Of a stretch of DNA of 45,210 bases, positions 17,122-25,358 are shown in pieces. Numbering within the stretch: the stretch's first letter is position 1; every line of letters begins with the position of its first letter. The notes beneath the pieces are model-generated. The model was not told where the DNA came from and made no database searches. It saw nothing but the letters and a program-made list of their open reading frames with translations. The stretch is from Halalkalibacter okhensis (lineage in GTDB: Bacteria > Bacillota > Bacilli > Bacillales > Bacillaceae_D). Position numbers and translations under genes: made by a program. The stretch is from the NCBI RefSeq assembly GCF_000787375.1, contig NZ_JRJU01000034.1:1-45210 (forward strand). Reading direction: 5' to 3'.

Positions 17122-18405
17122 ATGGTATTAAAAGCAGAAGTAAATGAAAGATTATGTCGTGTTGGTGAAGGGACACCAATGGGAGAGGTATGGAGAAGAT
17201 ATTGGTTTCCAGCTTTATTGTCAGAAGAAGTTCCAGAGCCAGATTGCGATCCTGTACGTGTGCAATTACTAGGTGAGAAGCTAGTAGCCTTTCGAGATTC
17301 GAATGGAAAAGTAGCTTTGATTGATCGATATTGTCCACATCGTCGAGTTGAATTATTCTGGGGGAGAAACGAAGAATGTGGGCTCCGTTGTGTATATCAT
17401 GGTTGGAAATTCGATGCTGAAGGAAATTGCGTAGATATGCCTAACGAACCAGATGAAAGTAATTTTAAAAATAAAGTGAAAATTAAGTCTTATCCTACTT
17501 GGGAAGCTGCTGGAGTTGTCTGGACCTATATGGGACCTGAAGAAGACATGCCTCCTAAACCTAACTACGAATGGTTAAGAGCACCTGATAGTTTTGTTCA
17601 TGTTTCAAAAACATTTGAAAGCTGTAACTGGGTTCAAGGTCTCGAGGGTGGTATTGATACATCACATTCATCCTTTGCACATAATGAAAACATTCATGAT
17701 AAAAATGCACTGAGAACTAGAGTGAAAAATCCAAAACTAGAAGTTGAAAAGGGTCCATCTGGATTTACTTATGTAGGTATCCGTGATTTAAAAGAGGATG
17801 GTGTGTATATAAGAGGTTACCAATTCATTATGCCCGCACAGCAAATGAGAGGGGCAATGGTGAAATGGAAAACGGGTGAAATGGAAGAGTTTCCAAGTAT
17901 TGCAGGGCATATTTGGGTTCCAATTGATGATGAAAAGACATGGGTTTATAACTTTATTTATAGTGGGTCTCCAGATGTACCATTCACTGAGGAATTTGTA
18001 ATGGAACATGAGAGCCAATTTGGAAGAGGTCCAGAAGACGTATTACCAGGCTATAAATTAAAACGTAACCCTTCTAATGATTATTTAATAGATCGAGATT
18101 TACAACGTAATAAAACATTTACTGGTATTACAGGAATTAATACCCAAGATTTTGCTTTACAAGAAACTTCAGAATTACCATTTACAGATAGATCACTAGA
18201 AAAGTTAGGAACTGCTGATTCAGCGATTATTGCTGCTCGTCAACTCCTTCTTGAAGCAGCAAAAGAACTGGAAAAAGGTGAAAAAACTCTTAGAGGTCAA
18301 GACCCTGAAACTCATGGAAATGTTCGTGGGTGCGACAAACTGTTACCTCCTGGAAACATTGATTGGCGGGTAGCATTAAAAGAAGATCTAACGGCAAAAT
18401 TTTAA
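17122..18405 (+). CDS. Rieske non-haem iron ring-hydroxylating oxygenase, phthalate 4,5-dioxygenase oxygenase-like
   Basis: A 427-residue oxygenase component. The Rieske [2Fe-2S] ligands are Cys71-Pro-His73 and Cys90-Val-Tyr-His93. The mononuclear iron site is His182 and His187 in GIDTSHSSFAH, with the electron-bridging Asp179 just before; the third ligand is probably the aspartate of NTQDFALQE. The N-terminus (RVGEGTPMGEVWRRYWFPALL) is typical of single-component oxygenases related to phthalate 4,5-dioxygenase and carbazole or O-demethylase types. The enzyme would hydroxylate or demethylate an aromatic acid. Start ATG 17122 has AGGGGAG 8-9 nt upstream. No flavin reductase is encoded nearby; the ferredoxin at 41269 shares its operator. 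Two cupins follow in the same operon. Confidence 0.92.
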   Translation: MVLKAEVNERLCRVGEGTPMGEVWRRYWFPALLSEEVPEPDCDPVRVQLLGEKLVAFRDSNGKVALIDRYCPHRRVELFWGRNEECGLRCVYHGWKFDAEGNCVDMPNEPDESNFKNKVKIKSYPTWEAAGVVWTYMGPEEDMPPKPNYEWLRAPDSFVHVSKTFESCNWVQGLEGGIDTSHSSFAHNENIHDKNALRTRVKNPKLEVEKGPSGFTYVGIRDLKEDGVYIRGYQFIMPAQQMRGAMVKWKTGEMEEFPSIAGHIWVPIDDEKTWVYNFIYSGSPDVPFTEEFVMEHESQFGRGPEDVLPGYKLKRNPSNDYLIDRDLQRNKTFTGITGINTQDFALQETSELPFTDRSLEKLGTADSAIIAARQLLLEAAKELEKGEKTLRGQDPETHGNVRGCDKLLPPGNIDWRVALKEDLTAKF

Positions 18406-18452
18406 TTGCCTTAGAAATATATAGTAAATGTAAGAAGGGAGATTGGTAATTA

Positions 18453-18989
18453 ATGGGTAATGAGTCGCATTATCATAGTAAAAAAGACCGTATTTTCGTT
18501 CGTGGTATTCAAGGGAAATATAATCTCCAAGAGGAATTAGACAGATTACGTTCAGTGCCAAGGGTAAGAAAGGGCAAGGATATTAAGTTTAATGATGGAC
18601 CACAAACTTTTAGTAAACATTATATGGAACCTGTTGATGAAATGACACAGACATTCCATATTCATTTAGAAGAATATGGACCAGGTGGTAAATCACAAAA
18701 GCATGGTCATGTTAATGAAGCAGCTTTCTATATCCTTGATGGAAAAGGTTACGAAATTCATGATGAAATTAAATATGATTGGGTAGCTGGCGATGTAGCG
18801 ATTGTTCACAATAACTGTGTACATCAACATTTCAATGCTAGCAAAACGAAACCAGCTAGAGCATTGGTTATTAAAACGAAACCTATGTATATGTTCATGA
18901 ATATGCTCTTCCAACAGCAAGTTGAACCAAGACCGACAGAGCCAACACCTGAAGGAGTAGGTTTCCAAGCAAGAGAGCACGAGGAATAA
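18453..18989 (+). CDS. Single-domain cupin protein
   Basis: A 178-residue cupin. Metal-binding motif 1 is KHGHVNE (His84, His86, Glu89), followed by AFYILDGKGYE; motif 2 holds His124 in VHQHFN. This is the complete 3-His-1-Glu set, so a bound divalent metal is likely. It lies between the Rieske oxygenase and a second cupin in one operon, 47 nt after the oxygenase. The HQHFN block is shared with the cupins at 19019 and 33206, so the three form a local paralogous family. It could be a dioxygenase, isomerase or decarboxylase for the oxygenase product; no specific function is recognised. Confidence 0.8.
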   Translation: MGNESHYHSKKDRIFVRGIQGKYNLQEELDRLRSVPRVRKGKDIKFNDGPQTFSKHYMEPVDEMTQTFHIHLEEYGPGGKSQKHGHVNEAAFYILDGKGYEIHDEIKYDWVAGDVAIVHNNCVHQHFNASKTKPARALVIKTKPMYMFMNMLFQQQVEPRPTEPTPEGVGFQAREHEE

Positions 18990-19018
18990 TAAATCTATTA
19001 ATAGGGAGATGATAATTA

Positions 19019-19639
19019 ATGGCTTTTGATGAATCAAATGTGTGGAGACAAGGTGACTTATCGGAAAAATATTATCAAGATTTATTAGATGATGCGACTA
19101 TTAAGCCTGCACGAGATGCTCAGCGCAAGAAAGTGGTTAAATCTGAAGAAATGCCATGGGAAATGTCTCGTCAAGGTCTTCTTAAACATTTACTTAATGA
19201 GCAAATGAATACAAGAATGGAAACCGTTGATGCCTATATGCAAATTATTCCGCCTAACAGCAAATCAGGTAAGCACCGTCATTTAGCAGAAGAGTGTTTG
19301 TATGTGCTAGAAGGGAAAGGATATGACTTGCATCAAGATTGTGATGTGAAAATTGTCGATCAATATGAATTTGTTCCACAGGATGAAGTTAAGAAATTTG
19401 AGTGGGAAGCAGGAGATTTGATTTACATTCCACCAAACACAATTCATCAGCATTTTAATGCTAACCCTGATAAGCCAGTACGTATGATCTCAGCCATTAA
19501 TCGAATTTACAAGAATTCAGGATTGAACGACCTTGAACAAATAGAAGATGCTCCTGAGTATGACCCAAGTGTTAAGCTAACTGCAGAGAAGGTAAAAGAA
19601 TATATTGAAGCTGCTAAAAAAGAAAGCGTTAACAAATAA
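19019..19639 (+). CDS. Single-domain cupin protein, paralogue
   Basis: A 206-residue cupin. Motif 1 is GKHRHLAEECLYVLEGKGYD (His86, His88, Glu91 or Glu92) and motif 2 includes His143 in IHQHFN. All metal ligands are present. Between the motifs there is an insertion of about 18 residues compared with the cupin at 18453. The gene follows that cupin by 29 nt, with GGGAGATG as ribosome binding site, and the operon ends at the terminator 16 nt downstream. Two adjacent cupins could be subunits of one enzyme, matching the two domains of the bicupin at 33206. The reaction is unknown. Confidence 0.8.
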   Translation: MAFDESNVWRQGDLSEKYYQDLLDDATIKPARDAQRKKVVKSEEMPWEMSRQGLLKHLLNEQMNTRMETVDAYMQIIPPNSKSGKHRHLAEECLYVLEGKGYDLHQDCDVKIVDQYEFVPQDEVKKFEWEAGDLIYIPPNTIHQHFNANPDKPVRMISAINRIYKNSGLNDLEQIEDAPEYDPSVKLTAEKVKEYIEAAKKESVNK

Positions 19640-19654
19640 TTATTAATCACCGGT

Positions 19655-19695
19655 ATAACAGCTTCGTTCTAATTAAGGAACGAAGCTGTTATTTT
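19655..19695 (+). terminator. Terminator of the Rieske-cupin operon
   Basis: A perfect 15-bp stem, ATAACAGCTTCGTTC (19655-19669) and GAACGAAGCTGTTAT (19678-19692), with an 8-nt loop is followed by TTT. Confidence 0.92.
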
Positions 19696-19761
19696 CAGCA
19701 TCTGGGTCTAATAATAAATAGGCATTAATAAGGAAACCAAACGTGAAGGAGGGTGTTTCGA

Positions 19762-20682
19762 TTGGATTTAGATTCTATCAAATCTTTTATCGTTATGGCA
19801 GAAGCAGGAAGTTTGACAGAGGCTGCAAACCGATTATATTTAAATCCTTCTTCGTTAACTGGTCGTATCAAAAAAATAGAGAAAGAACTTGGTGAGCCTC
19901 TATTTGTTTTGAAGGGAAGGACATTAACTTTATCTCCAGCAGGAAAAGTCTTTTTAACCTATGCAAAACAATTTATGACAATGGGATTGGATCTTGATAA
20001 TGAAATTTCAACGTCTCAATACACTAGTAAGAAATTCAGAATAGCTGCGACACCAGTAATTTCAACGTTTATTCTTCCAAAATTAATTAATAAATTTACG
20101 CAAAAATATCCCGATTTAGAGATGGATATTTATTCTTGTAAAGGCTATGAAGTTAGAGAACACATACTTAATGATGAAGTAGACTTAGGAATCATTCAAA
20201 GCAGTGATTTCTATGAGTCTATAAACTATCAACATTGGTTTTCGGATATTGATATTATGGTTGTATCTGGTCAGCACCCGTGGGCTGAACGTAAACAAAT
20301 ACAGTTAGAAGATCTAATAACACAGCCTTTATTAGCTTTTCAACGACATACAGCCATTTGGAAAAATAGAATAAAATGGATTAAAAAGCAAGGTGTTAAT
20401 CCGTGGATTGGGATGGAACTAATTCATATTGAGACAATTAAAGAAATTTTATTAAACCAATATGGGTATTCTTTTATTCCGAGCAGCTGTATTGAAAAAG
20501 AGTTAGAAGATGGCAGCTTAGTTGAGGTTAAATTAGCTAATTCACCACAGTGGAAGAGAAATACATTCTTTATTACTAATATTAAAGAAAAGTTATCACC
20601 TATTTATAGTGAATTTATTGAGTTTTCCTTGGAAGAAACGAAAGAGACTCTTTTAGATCGTGGAGGAAGGTTGATATCATGA
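19762..20682 (+). CDS. LysR-family transcriptional regulator
   Basis: A 306-residue LysR regulator. The winged helix-turn-helix is at residues 1-60 (DLDSIKSFIVMAEAGSLTEAANRLYLNPSSLTGRIKKIE), followed by the periplasmic-binding-type effector domain starting near residue 88. The TTG at 19762 is preferred because AAGGAGGG at 19746-19753 is then 8 nt away and the protein begins MDLDSIKSF as is usual; the GTG at 19753 overlaps the ribosome binding site. It overlaps the next LysR gene by four bases (ATGA), so the two are coupled. Likely targets are the flanking cupin-oxygenase and tct operons. Confidence 0.9.
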   Translation: MDLDSIKSFIVMAEAGSLTEAANRLYLNPSSLTGRIKKIEKELGEPLFVLKGRTLTLSPAGKVFLTYAKQFMTMGLDLDNEISTSQYTSKKFRIAATPVISTFILPKLINKFTQKYPDLEMDIYSCKGYEVREHILNDEVDLGIIQSSDFYESINYQHWFSDIDIMVVSGQHPWAERKQIQLEDLITQPLLAFQRHTAIWKNRIKWIKKQGVNPWIGMELIHIETIKEILLNQYGYSFIPSSCIEKELEDGSLVEVKLANSPQWKRNTFFITNIKEKLSPIYSEFIEFSLEETKETLLDRGGRLIS

Positions 20683-21584
20683 ACTTAGATATCCAGCAAT
20701 TAAAAACATTTATAACGGTTGTTCGTGAACAAAATTTCAGAAGAGCTGCAAAGGTTCTAAATGTTTCTCAACCAACTGTTACTATGCGGATAAAGGCTCT
20801 TGAACAAATGGTTGGTTCTGAGCTACTTAAGCGACATGGAAATCAATTGACCCTTACCCCAAGTGGTGAAATGGTGATGAAGTATGCTAGTAAGATGCTT
20901 TATGTTTTACAAGAAGTGAAAGATCATTTATCAAGTATTCCTGTCTCAAAAGATCGCTACTCAATTGCAGTTATTCCCTCATTTAGCACTTATGTATTTC
21001 CAAGAATATTGCAGCCAAGATATTCTCAGGGCCAGTCTCAATACAATGTACAAAGTGCCTCATCAGCAAAAATATTTCAGTTGCTTTCTGATCGGGCAAT
21101 AGACTTTGGGATTATGAGAGGCCCGGTCAAACAGACTGATCAAATAGAAAGTAAGCTTTTGTATAGTGAAAAAGTGTATTTAACACTCCCTATTAACCAC
21201 CCATTAACGGAACAAGAAGACATTTATATAAAAGATATCTTAAGTGAAAACATTATCACATATAGAAGAAGGTTTTGGTCAATTTTTTCAAGTAAAGTCT
21301 TAGAATTAGGAGGGGACTTTAAACCAAAAATGGTCGTGGATAGTGAAATAACTGCTAAAAAGTTTGTTAAATATAATCTGGGAGTGACTATGCTACCCGA
21401 ATATTGTATACGTAAGAAGGATTTAGCTACAGTAACTTTTAAGGAGATAAAGGATTTTCATATTAAAAGAGATGCTTATTGTGTGTTTGAAAGAGGACAA
21501 AATCGTTCAATTGTTGATGAATTTTATTATTGGGTTCAAAGTACCTTAGAGGAAGATAAGAGAGAGGCCAGATTGAGCTTATAA
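20679..21584 (+). CDS. LysR-family transcriptional regulator, second of a coupled pair
   Basis: A 301-residue LysR protein with the helix-turn-helix at residues 1-60 (LDIQQLKTFITVVREQNFRRAAKVLNVSQPTVTMRIKALE) and a C-terminal effector domain. It starts inside the stop codon of the previous LysR gene (ATGA), so the two should be made in similar amounts. Two different LysR regulators in one transcript is unusual; they could sense two metabolites or form hetero-oligomers, which is speculation. A strong terminator at 21716 ends the unit. Confidence 0.9.
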   Translation: MNLDIQQLKTFITVVREQNFRRAAKVLNVSQPTVTMRIKALEQMVGSELLKRHGNQLTLTPSGEMVMKYASKMLYVLQEVKDHLSSIPVSKDRYSIAVIPSFSTYVFPRILQPRYSQGQSQYNVQSASSAKIFQLLSDRAIDFGIMRGPVKQTDQIESKLLYSEKVYLTLPINHPLTEQEDIYIKDILSENIITYRRRFWSIFSSKVLELGGDFKPKMVVDSEITAKKFVKYNLGVTMLPEYCIRKKDLATVTFKEIKDFHIKRDAYCVFERGQNRSIVDEFYYWVQSTLEEDKREARLSL

Positions 21585-21598
21585 CCTTCATTTTTGTG

Positions 21599-21656
21599 TA
21601 AGGCTTATGAGTAAAGACGTTAACGATAATTTTTACATATACTATCATAAGCCTTA
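21599..21656. repeat. Nested inverted repeat after the LysR pair
   Basis: TAAGGCTTATGA (21599-21610) and TCATAAGCCTTA (21645-21656) are perfect 12-bp arms 34 nt apart. Inside, GTAAA and TTTAC add a 5-bp stem with an 8-nt bulge on one side. There is no T-tail. It may be an RNA structure or a remnant of a small mobile element. Confidence 0.6.
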
Positions 21657-21715
21657 TATTAATTAAAAAAGAACGGAGCATTAATAAAAATTAATTCAAC
21701 AATAGTGAGAAAAAA

Positions 21716-21744
21716 AGAGTCGATTAATAGACTCTATTTTTTTT
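21716..21744. terminator. Terminator of the LysR operon
   Basis: AGAGTC and GACTCT with an 8-nt loop are preceded by an A-run and followed by ATTTTTTTT, so it could work in both directions. From here to 22025 I see AT-rich sequence, an imperfect palindrome TTCCATTATGGAA near 21941 and a 14-codon leader frame at 21979-22023. Confidence 0.85.
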
Positions 21745-22024
21745 GTTTTTTTTCAGTTTATAGAAGTATCTATTGTTATTCTAGCTTATTTGAAGGATAC
21801 AATTGTTTGGAATTTTTAATTGGCTATTAAATATACATGATCATTTTTTGAATTATTTTTTATAAATTTCTAGTAAGTAGTTTAGTTTATTCTTAGTTTT
21901 TATCGAGCGAGATTGATAAATAGTTCTATTGTCCGTTCAATTCCATTATGGAAGGGGGAAAAACAAAATTTAGGTAGAATGAGGTGTTTGATTAATCACT
22001 CAAAAAATGTAAGGGAGAGTTGAT

Positions 22025-24064
22025 ATGGGTTTTTTTGAGGCGATACTAACTGCATTTTCACAAATATTTGAACCAGGTGTCCTGCTTTATTTAATCATTG
22101 GGGCAACTGTAGGTTTACTAATGGGAGTAATTCCGGGGTTAAATGGACATTTTGCTTTAGCTATGCTTATTCCTTTTTTGTACTCGATGGATCCTATTGC
22201 AGGTATTGCTTTTTTGTTAGGAGCGCATACGACAGTTACTCAAGGAGGAGGGCTTACAGCTATTTTGTTCAGTACTCCCGGTACTGGGCAGAATGCAGCG
22301 ACACTACTAGATGGACCTGCGTTGACTAAAAAAGGTCTTGCTGGTGAAGCGTCAGGTGCTGCTTTACTTGCATGCTTTTTAGGTGCGGTGTTCGGAGCAT
22401 TGGTTCTTGCTGGGATGATTCCATTACTTCAACATATCGTTTTATTATTTGGTCCTCCAGAAATCTTTGCACTGGCTTTTCTAGCTTTAACTTTTATTGC
22501 TGTGTTAGGTAAGGAAGACTTAGTTCGAAGTTTTATTGCAGCCTTTCTTGGTCTGCTAATTGCATTAGTTGGTTTAGATGGTGTTACGAATGTGGCCCGT
22601 TTTACTTTTGGTTCTATGTCTCTCCGAGATGGATTAAGTTTAGTTCCAGTCATTTTAGGACTTTTTGCTTTATCTGAGATTATTGAACTATGGATGAAAG
22701 GCGGTTCTCTAGCGAGTGGTAGAAAACCTTTATCTGCAAAAGATACACAGAAACAAATATTTAAAGGAATGGGAGAAACATTAAAGAGAAAATGGCTTGT
22801 AATACGTTGTAGTGGGATCGGGTCTATATTAGGTATTATACCTGGATTGGGTAGTACTCCTGCTGCGTTTCTAGCTTATGCTCACGCGAAACAAACTTCG
22901 AATGATCCTGATAGTTTTGGAAAGGGGAACATTGAAGGAGTTATCGGATCGGAAGCAGCCAATGATGCGGTAGAAGGTGGTTCTCTAGCATCTACAGTGG
23001 CATTTGGAATTCCGGGTAGCTCTTCTATGGCAATCTTTTTAGGCGGTCTTTTTATACTGGGTCTTGAAACTGGCACTCCAATGTTGACCACAAATTTAAA
23101 CATCGTTTTCGTCATGATCTTAACTATTATTTTGGCTAATCTTGTGGGAACGATAGTTGGTATGTTTTTGGTAAACCCTTTAGCAAGAGTCACTTTCCTA
23201 AGAGGTTCATTACTTGTCCCTATCTTAACTGCGATCATTTTTACAGGCGCTTTCACAGTAAACTATTCTTGGTTTGATATCGGTGTAGTCCTTGTTTTTG
23301 GTCTAATTGGATTTATTATGAAAGAACTAAATTATTCAAGGGCAGCTTTATTAATTGGCTTTGTATTAGCACACGCTGTTGAAAAAAATTTATATCTTGC
23401 TTTGCGACTAAAAGGTAATCAATTTTACCTTGAGCCTATACCATTGGCATTAATAGCCATAACTTTCCTTTTCTTGGCGTACACCCTTTTCACTATATAT
23501 CGTAATAAAAGGAAAATGAAGAAAGAAAGCTCATCTAATAGTGTCAAGGGCAAAATTACAACAGAAAATTCACTTCATACTATTACAAAAGCAATAGCTT
23601 CTAAGGAAATTCTGTTTGTTGCTGTACTTGGGCTTATCATTTTTATCGCTTTCATACAGGCGTTAAGCTATAGTATGGCCGCAGCACTTGCTCCATACAT
23701 TGTGTTAACACCATTGATGATCCTGATCCTCATTCAATCTGTTCGAATATTTAGAGTGGTGAGCTTAAAAGATGTTTCCAAATCTATTACGGAACTATTT
23801 AACTGGAAAAATGTAAAGATGTTCTCAATCATCTTATGGATGATTATTCTATCGCTCTTAATCTATACAATTGGCCACTATTTCGGGATGATCCTCTTCC
23901 TATTCACATTGTTCTATTTCATTTCAAAAGAAAAACTTCGCACTTCAATTCTACTAACTATTTGTACAGTATTAGCAATTTATCTGGTATTTGAACAAAT
24001 TTTCAATATTGAGTTATATCGAGGAATTATTTACCGAATTTGGCAAGGGTACAACATTTTTTAG
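22025..24064 (+). CDS. Tripartite tricarboxylate transporter permease, TctA-TctB fusion
   Basis: A 679-residue membrane protein. Residues 1 to about 500 are the large permease TctA, with the family segments GVIPGLNGHFALAMLIPF, GGGLTAILFSTPGTGQNAATLLDG and VAFGIPGSSSMAIFLGGL. After a charged linker (about 500-525), residues 530-679 carry four hydrophobic helices that correspond to the small subunit TctB; the end IELYRGIIYRIWQGYNIF matches the separate TctB at 30706 (IELYRGLIYRYFMGYDVF). Fusion of the two subunits is thus directly visible by comparison with the neighbouring operon. It lies 84 nt upstream of a tctC receptor and should import a carboxylate with a cation gradient. Confidence 0.92.
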   Translation: MGFFEAILTAFSQIFEPGVLLYLIIGATVGLLMGVIPGLNGHFALAMLIPFLYSMDPIAGIAFLLGAHTTVTQGGGLTAILFSTPGTGQNAATLLDGPALTKKGLAGEASGAALLACFLGAVFGALVLAGMIPLLQHIVLLFGPPEIFALAFLALTFIAVLGKEDLVRSFIAAFLGLLIALVGLDGVTNVARFTFGSMSLRDGLSLVPVILGLFALSEIIELWMKGGSLASGRKPLSAKDTQKQIFKGMGETLKRKWLVIRCSGIGSILGIIPGLGSTPAAFLAYAHAKQTSNDPDSFGKGNIEGVIGSEAANDAVEGGSLASTVAFGIPGSSSMAIFLGGLFILGLETGTPMLTTNLNIVFVMILTIILANLVGTIVGMFLVNPLARVTFLRGSLLVPILTAIIFTGAFTVNYSWFDIGVVLVFGLIGFIMKELNYSRAALLIGFVLAHAVEKNLYLALRLKGNQFYLEPIPLALIAITFLFLAYTLFTIYRNKRKMKKESSSNSVKGKITTENSLHTITKAIASKEILFVAVLGLIIFIAFIQALSYSMAAALAPYIVLTPLMILILIQSVRIFRVVSLKDVSKSITELFNWKNVKMFSIILWMIILSLLIYTIGHYFGMILFLFTLFYFISKEKLRTSILLTICTVLAIYLVFEQIFNIELYRGIIYRIWQGYNIF

Positions 24065-24147
24065 TTATTACTTTATTAGAGATACAACGTATCTATTAGA
24101 AAGGGGGACCGTTTGATTATTTAATAAATATAAATGGAGGTAAATTT

Positions 24148-25263
24148 ATGAAAAAAAACTCAAAGGTATTATTTATGCTTATGGTTTTTTGTGTATCAGT
24201 AGGTTTGCTGTTGGTAGGTTGTTCTGATGCTAGTTCCGGGTCCAGCAGTGAGACAAAAGAACAGGTTAATGTCGAAGGGACAGAAGTAGAGCCAACACAA
24301 CCTTCAAGCGAAGCCGCAGCAGAATTTTATGAAGGTAAGACGATTAAGTTTATCATACCGTATACTCCTGGGGGAGGGTACGATGAATACGCAAGACTAT
24401 TAGCTCCGTTTTTAGAAAAACATTCAGGAGCACGAGTTGAAGTACACAACCTTCCAGGAGCCGGTGGAATGAGAGGAGTGAACGAGTTATTTATCTCACC
24501 GCCTGATGGGTTAACGATTGGAATTATGAACGGTGGAGCAATGGTCACGAATAAAATTGCCGATGTTGAGGGGGCTGACTATGAACTGGATCAGTTTAGC
24601 TATCTTGGTAGAATTGTGAATGATCCCCGCGTCTTAATGTTTTCAAAAAATAGCTTCCAAACATTTGAAGAATCGTTAGATGGAGATAGACCTGTATTAA
24701 TCGGAGCCACTGGACTTGGCGGAACTACTTATGTCGATGCAGTCATTGTAAGTGAAGCACTGAATTTAAATTGGGAAATTGTCCATGGTTTTGAAGGAGC
24801 GGGAGAAATTGAGCAATCTATGTTACGTGGAGAGTTAGATGGTACTTGGGGGTCATTTGATAGTCGGGCAGATTTTGCGGATAGTGGGTATGGACAGTTT
24901 GTCTTGCAACGTAAGAATGACAATATTCCAGAATTAGCGGATGTTCCTACTTACTTTGACTTTTTAGATAATGCTGAAGATCCTGAGCTTGCTAATGAGA
25001 TTTTGACTGTATTAAATGCTTTAAGTGATACAGGAAGACCGCTTGCTACTTCACCTGGAGTACCTCAAGAGCGACTCGAGTTTCTCCAAGATGTATTCAG
25101 AAAAACAATGGAAGATCCAGAGTTCTTGGAAAAAGCAGCTAGTGAGAATAGGTTGTTAGATTATGCTTCAGGAGAAGAAATACTGCAGATTATTCAAGAT
25201 GCAACAATTATGGAAGAACATATTGCAGATATCTTTACAAAAGCCATTCAAGGCGAGATTTAA
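24148..25263 (+). CDS. Tripartite tricarboxylate transporter substrate-binding lipoprotein (TctC/Bug family)
   Basis: A 371-residue lipoprotein receptor (lipobox LLVGC, Cys25) with a Ser/Glu-rich spacer and then the Bug-family core: EFYEGKTIKFIIPYTPGGGYDEYARLLAPFLEKHSGA, HNLPGAGGMRGVNEL, ATGLGGTTYVDAV and SPGVPQERLEFL. It is placed directly after the fused TctA-TctB and is its probable partner. It is very similar to the receptors at 10822 and 27981, yet differs in ligand-facing stretches such as NGGAMVTNKIADVEGADYE. The ligand is a carboxylate of unknown identity. A short palindrome (AGATAC, AAC, GTATCT at 24080-24094) lies upstream. Confidence 0.92.
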   Translation: MKKNSKVLFMLMVFCVSVGLLLVGCSDASSGSSSETKEQVNVEGTEVEPTQPSSEAAAEFYEGKTIKFIIPYTPGGGYDEYARLLAPFLEKHSGARVEVHNLPGAGGMRGVNELFISPPDGLTIGIMNGGAMVTNKIADVEGADYELDQFSYLGRIVNDPRVLMFSKNSFQTFEESLDGDRPVLIGATGLGGTTYVDAVIVSEALNLNWEIVHGFEGAGEIEQSMLRGELDGTWGSFDSRADFADSGYGQFVLQRKNDNIPELADVPTYFDFLDNAEDPELANEILTVLNALSDTGRPLATSPGVPQERLEFLQDVFRKTMEDPEFLEKAASENRLLDYASGEEILQIIQDATIMEEHIADIFTKAIQGEI

Positions 25264-25358
25264 GCTTTAGTAAATATGGTAATTCCAAAAATAACATTTG
25301 CAAGAAAAAATATTCGTCTTAATCGGTAACAAGATTATTAATAAAAGGAGTCTTAATA

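Noticed and set aside
19670-19682. GTTCTAATTAAGGAAC as a further IclR-type operator
   Set aside because: It is the tip of the strong terminator hairpin at 19655-19695 and lies downstream of an operon, so the resemblance is explained by the hairpin.
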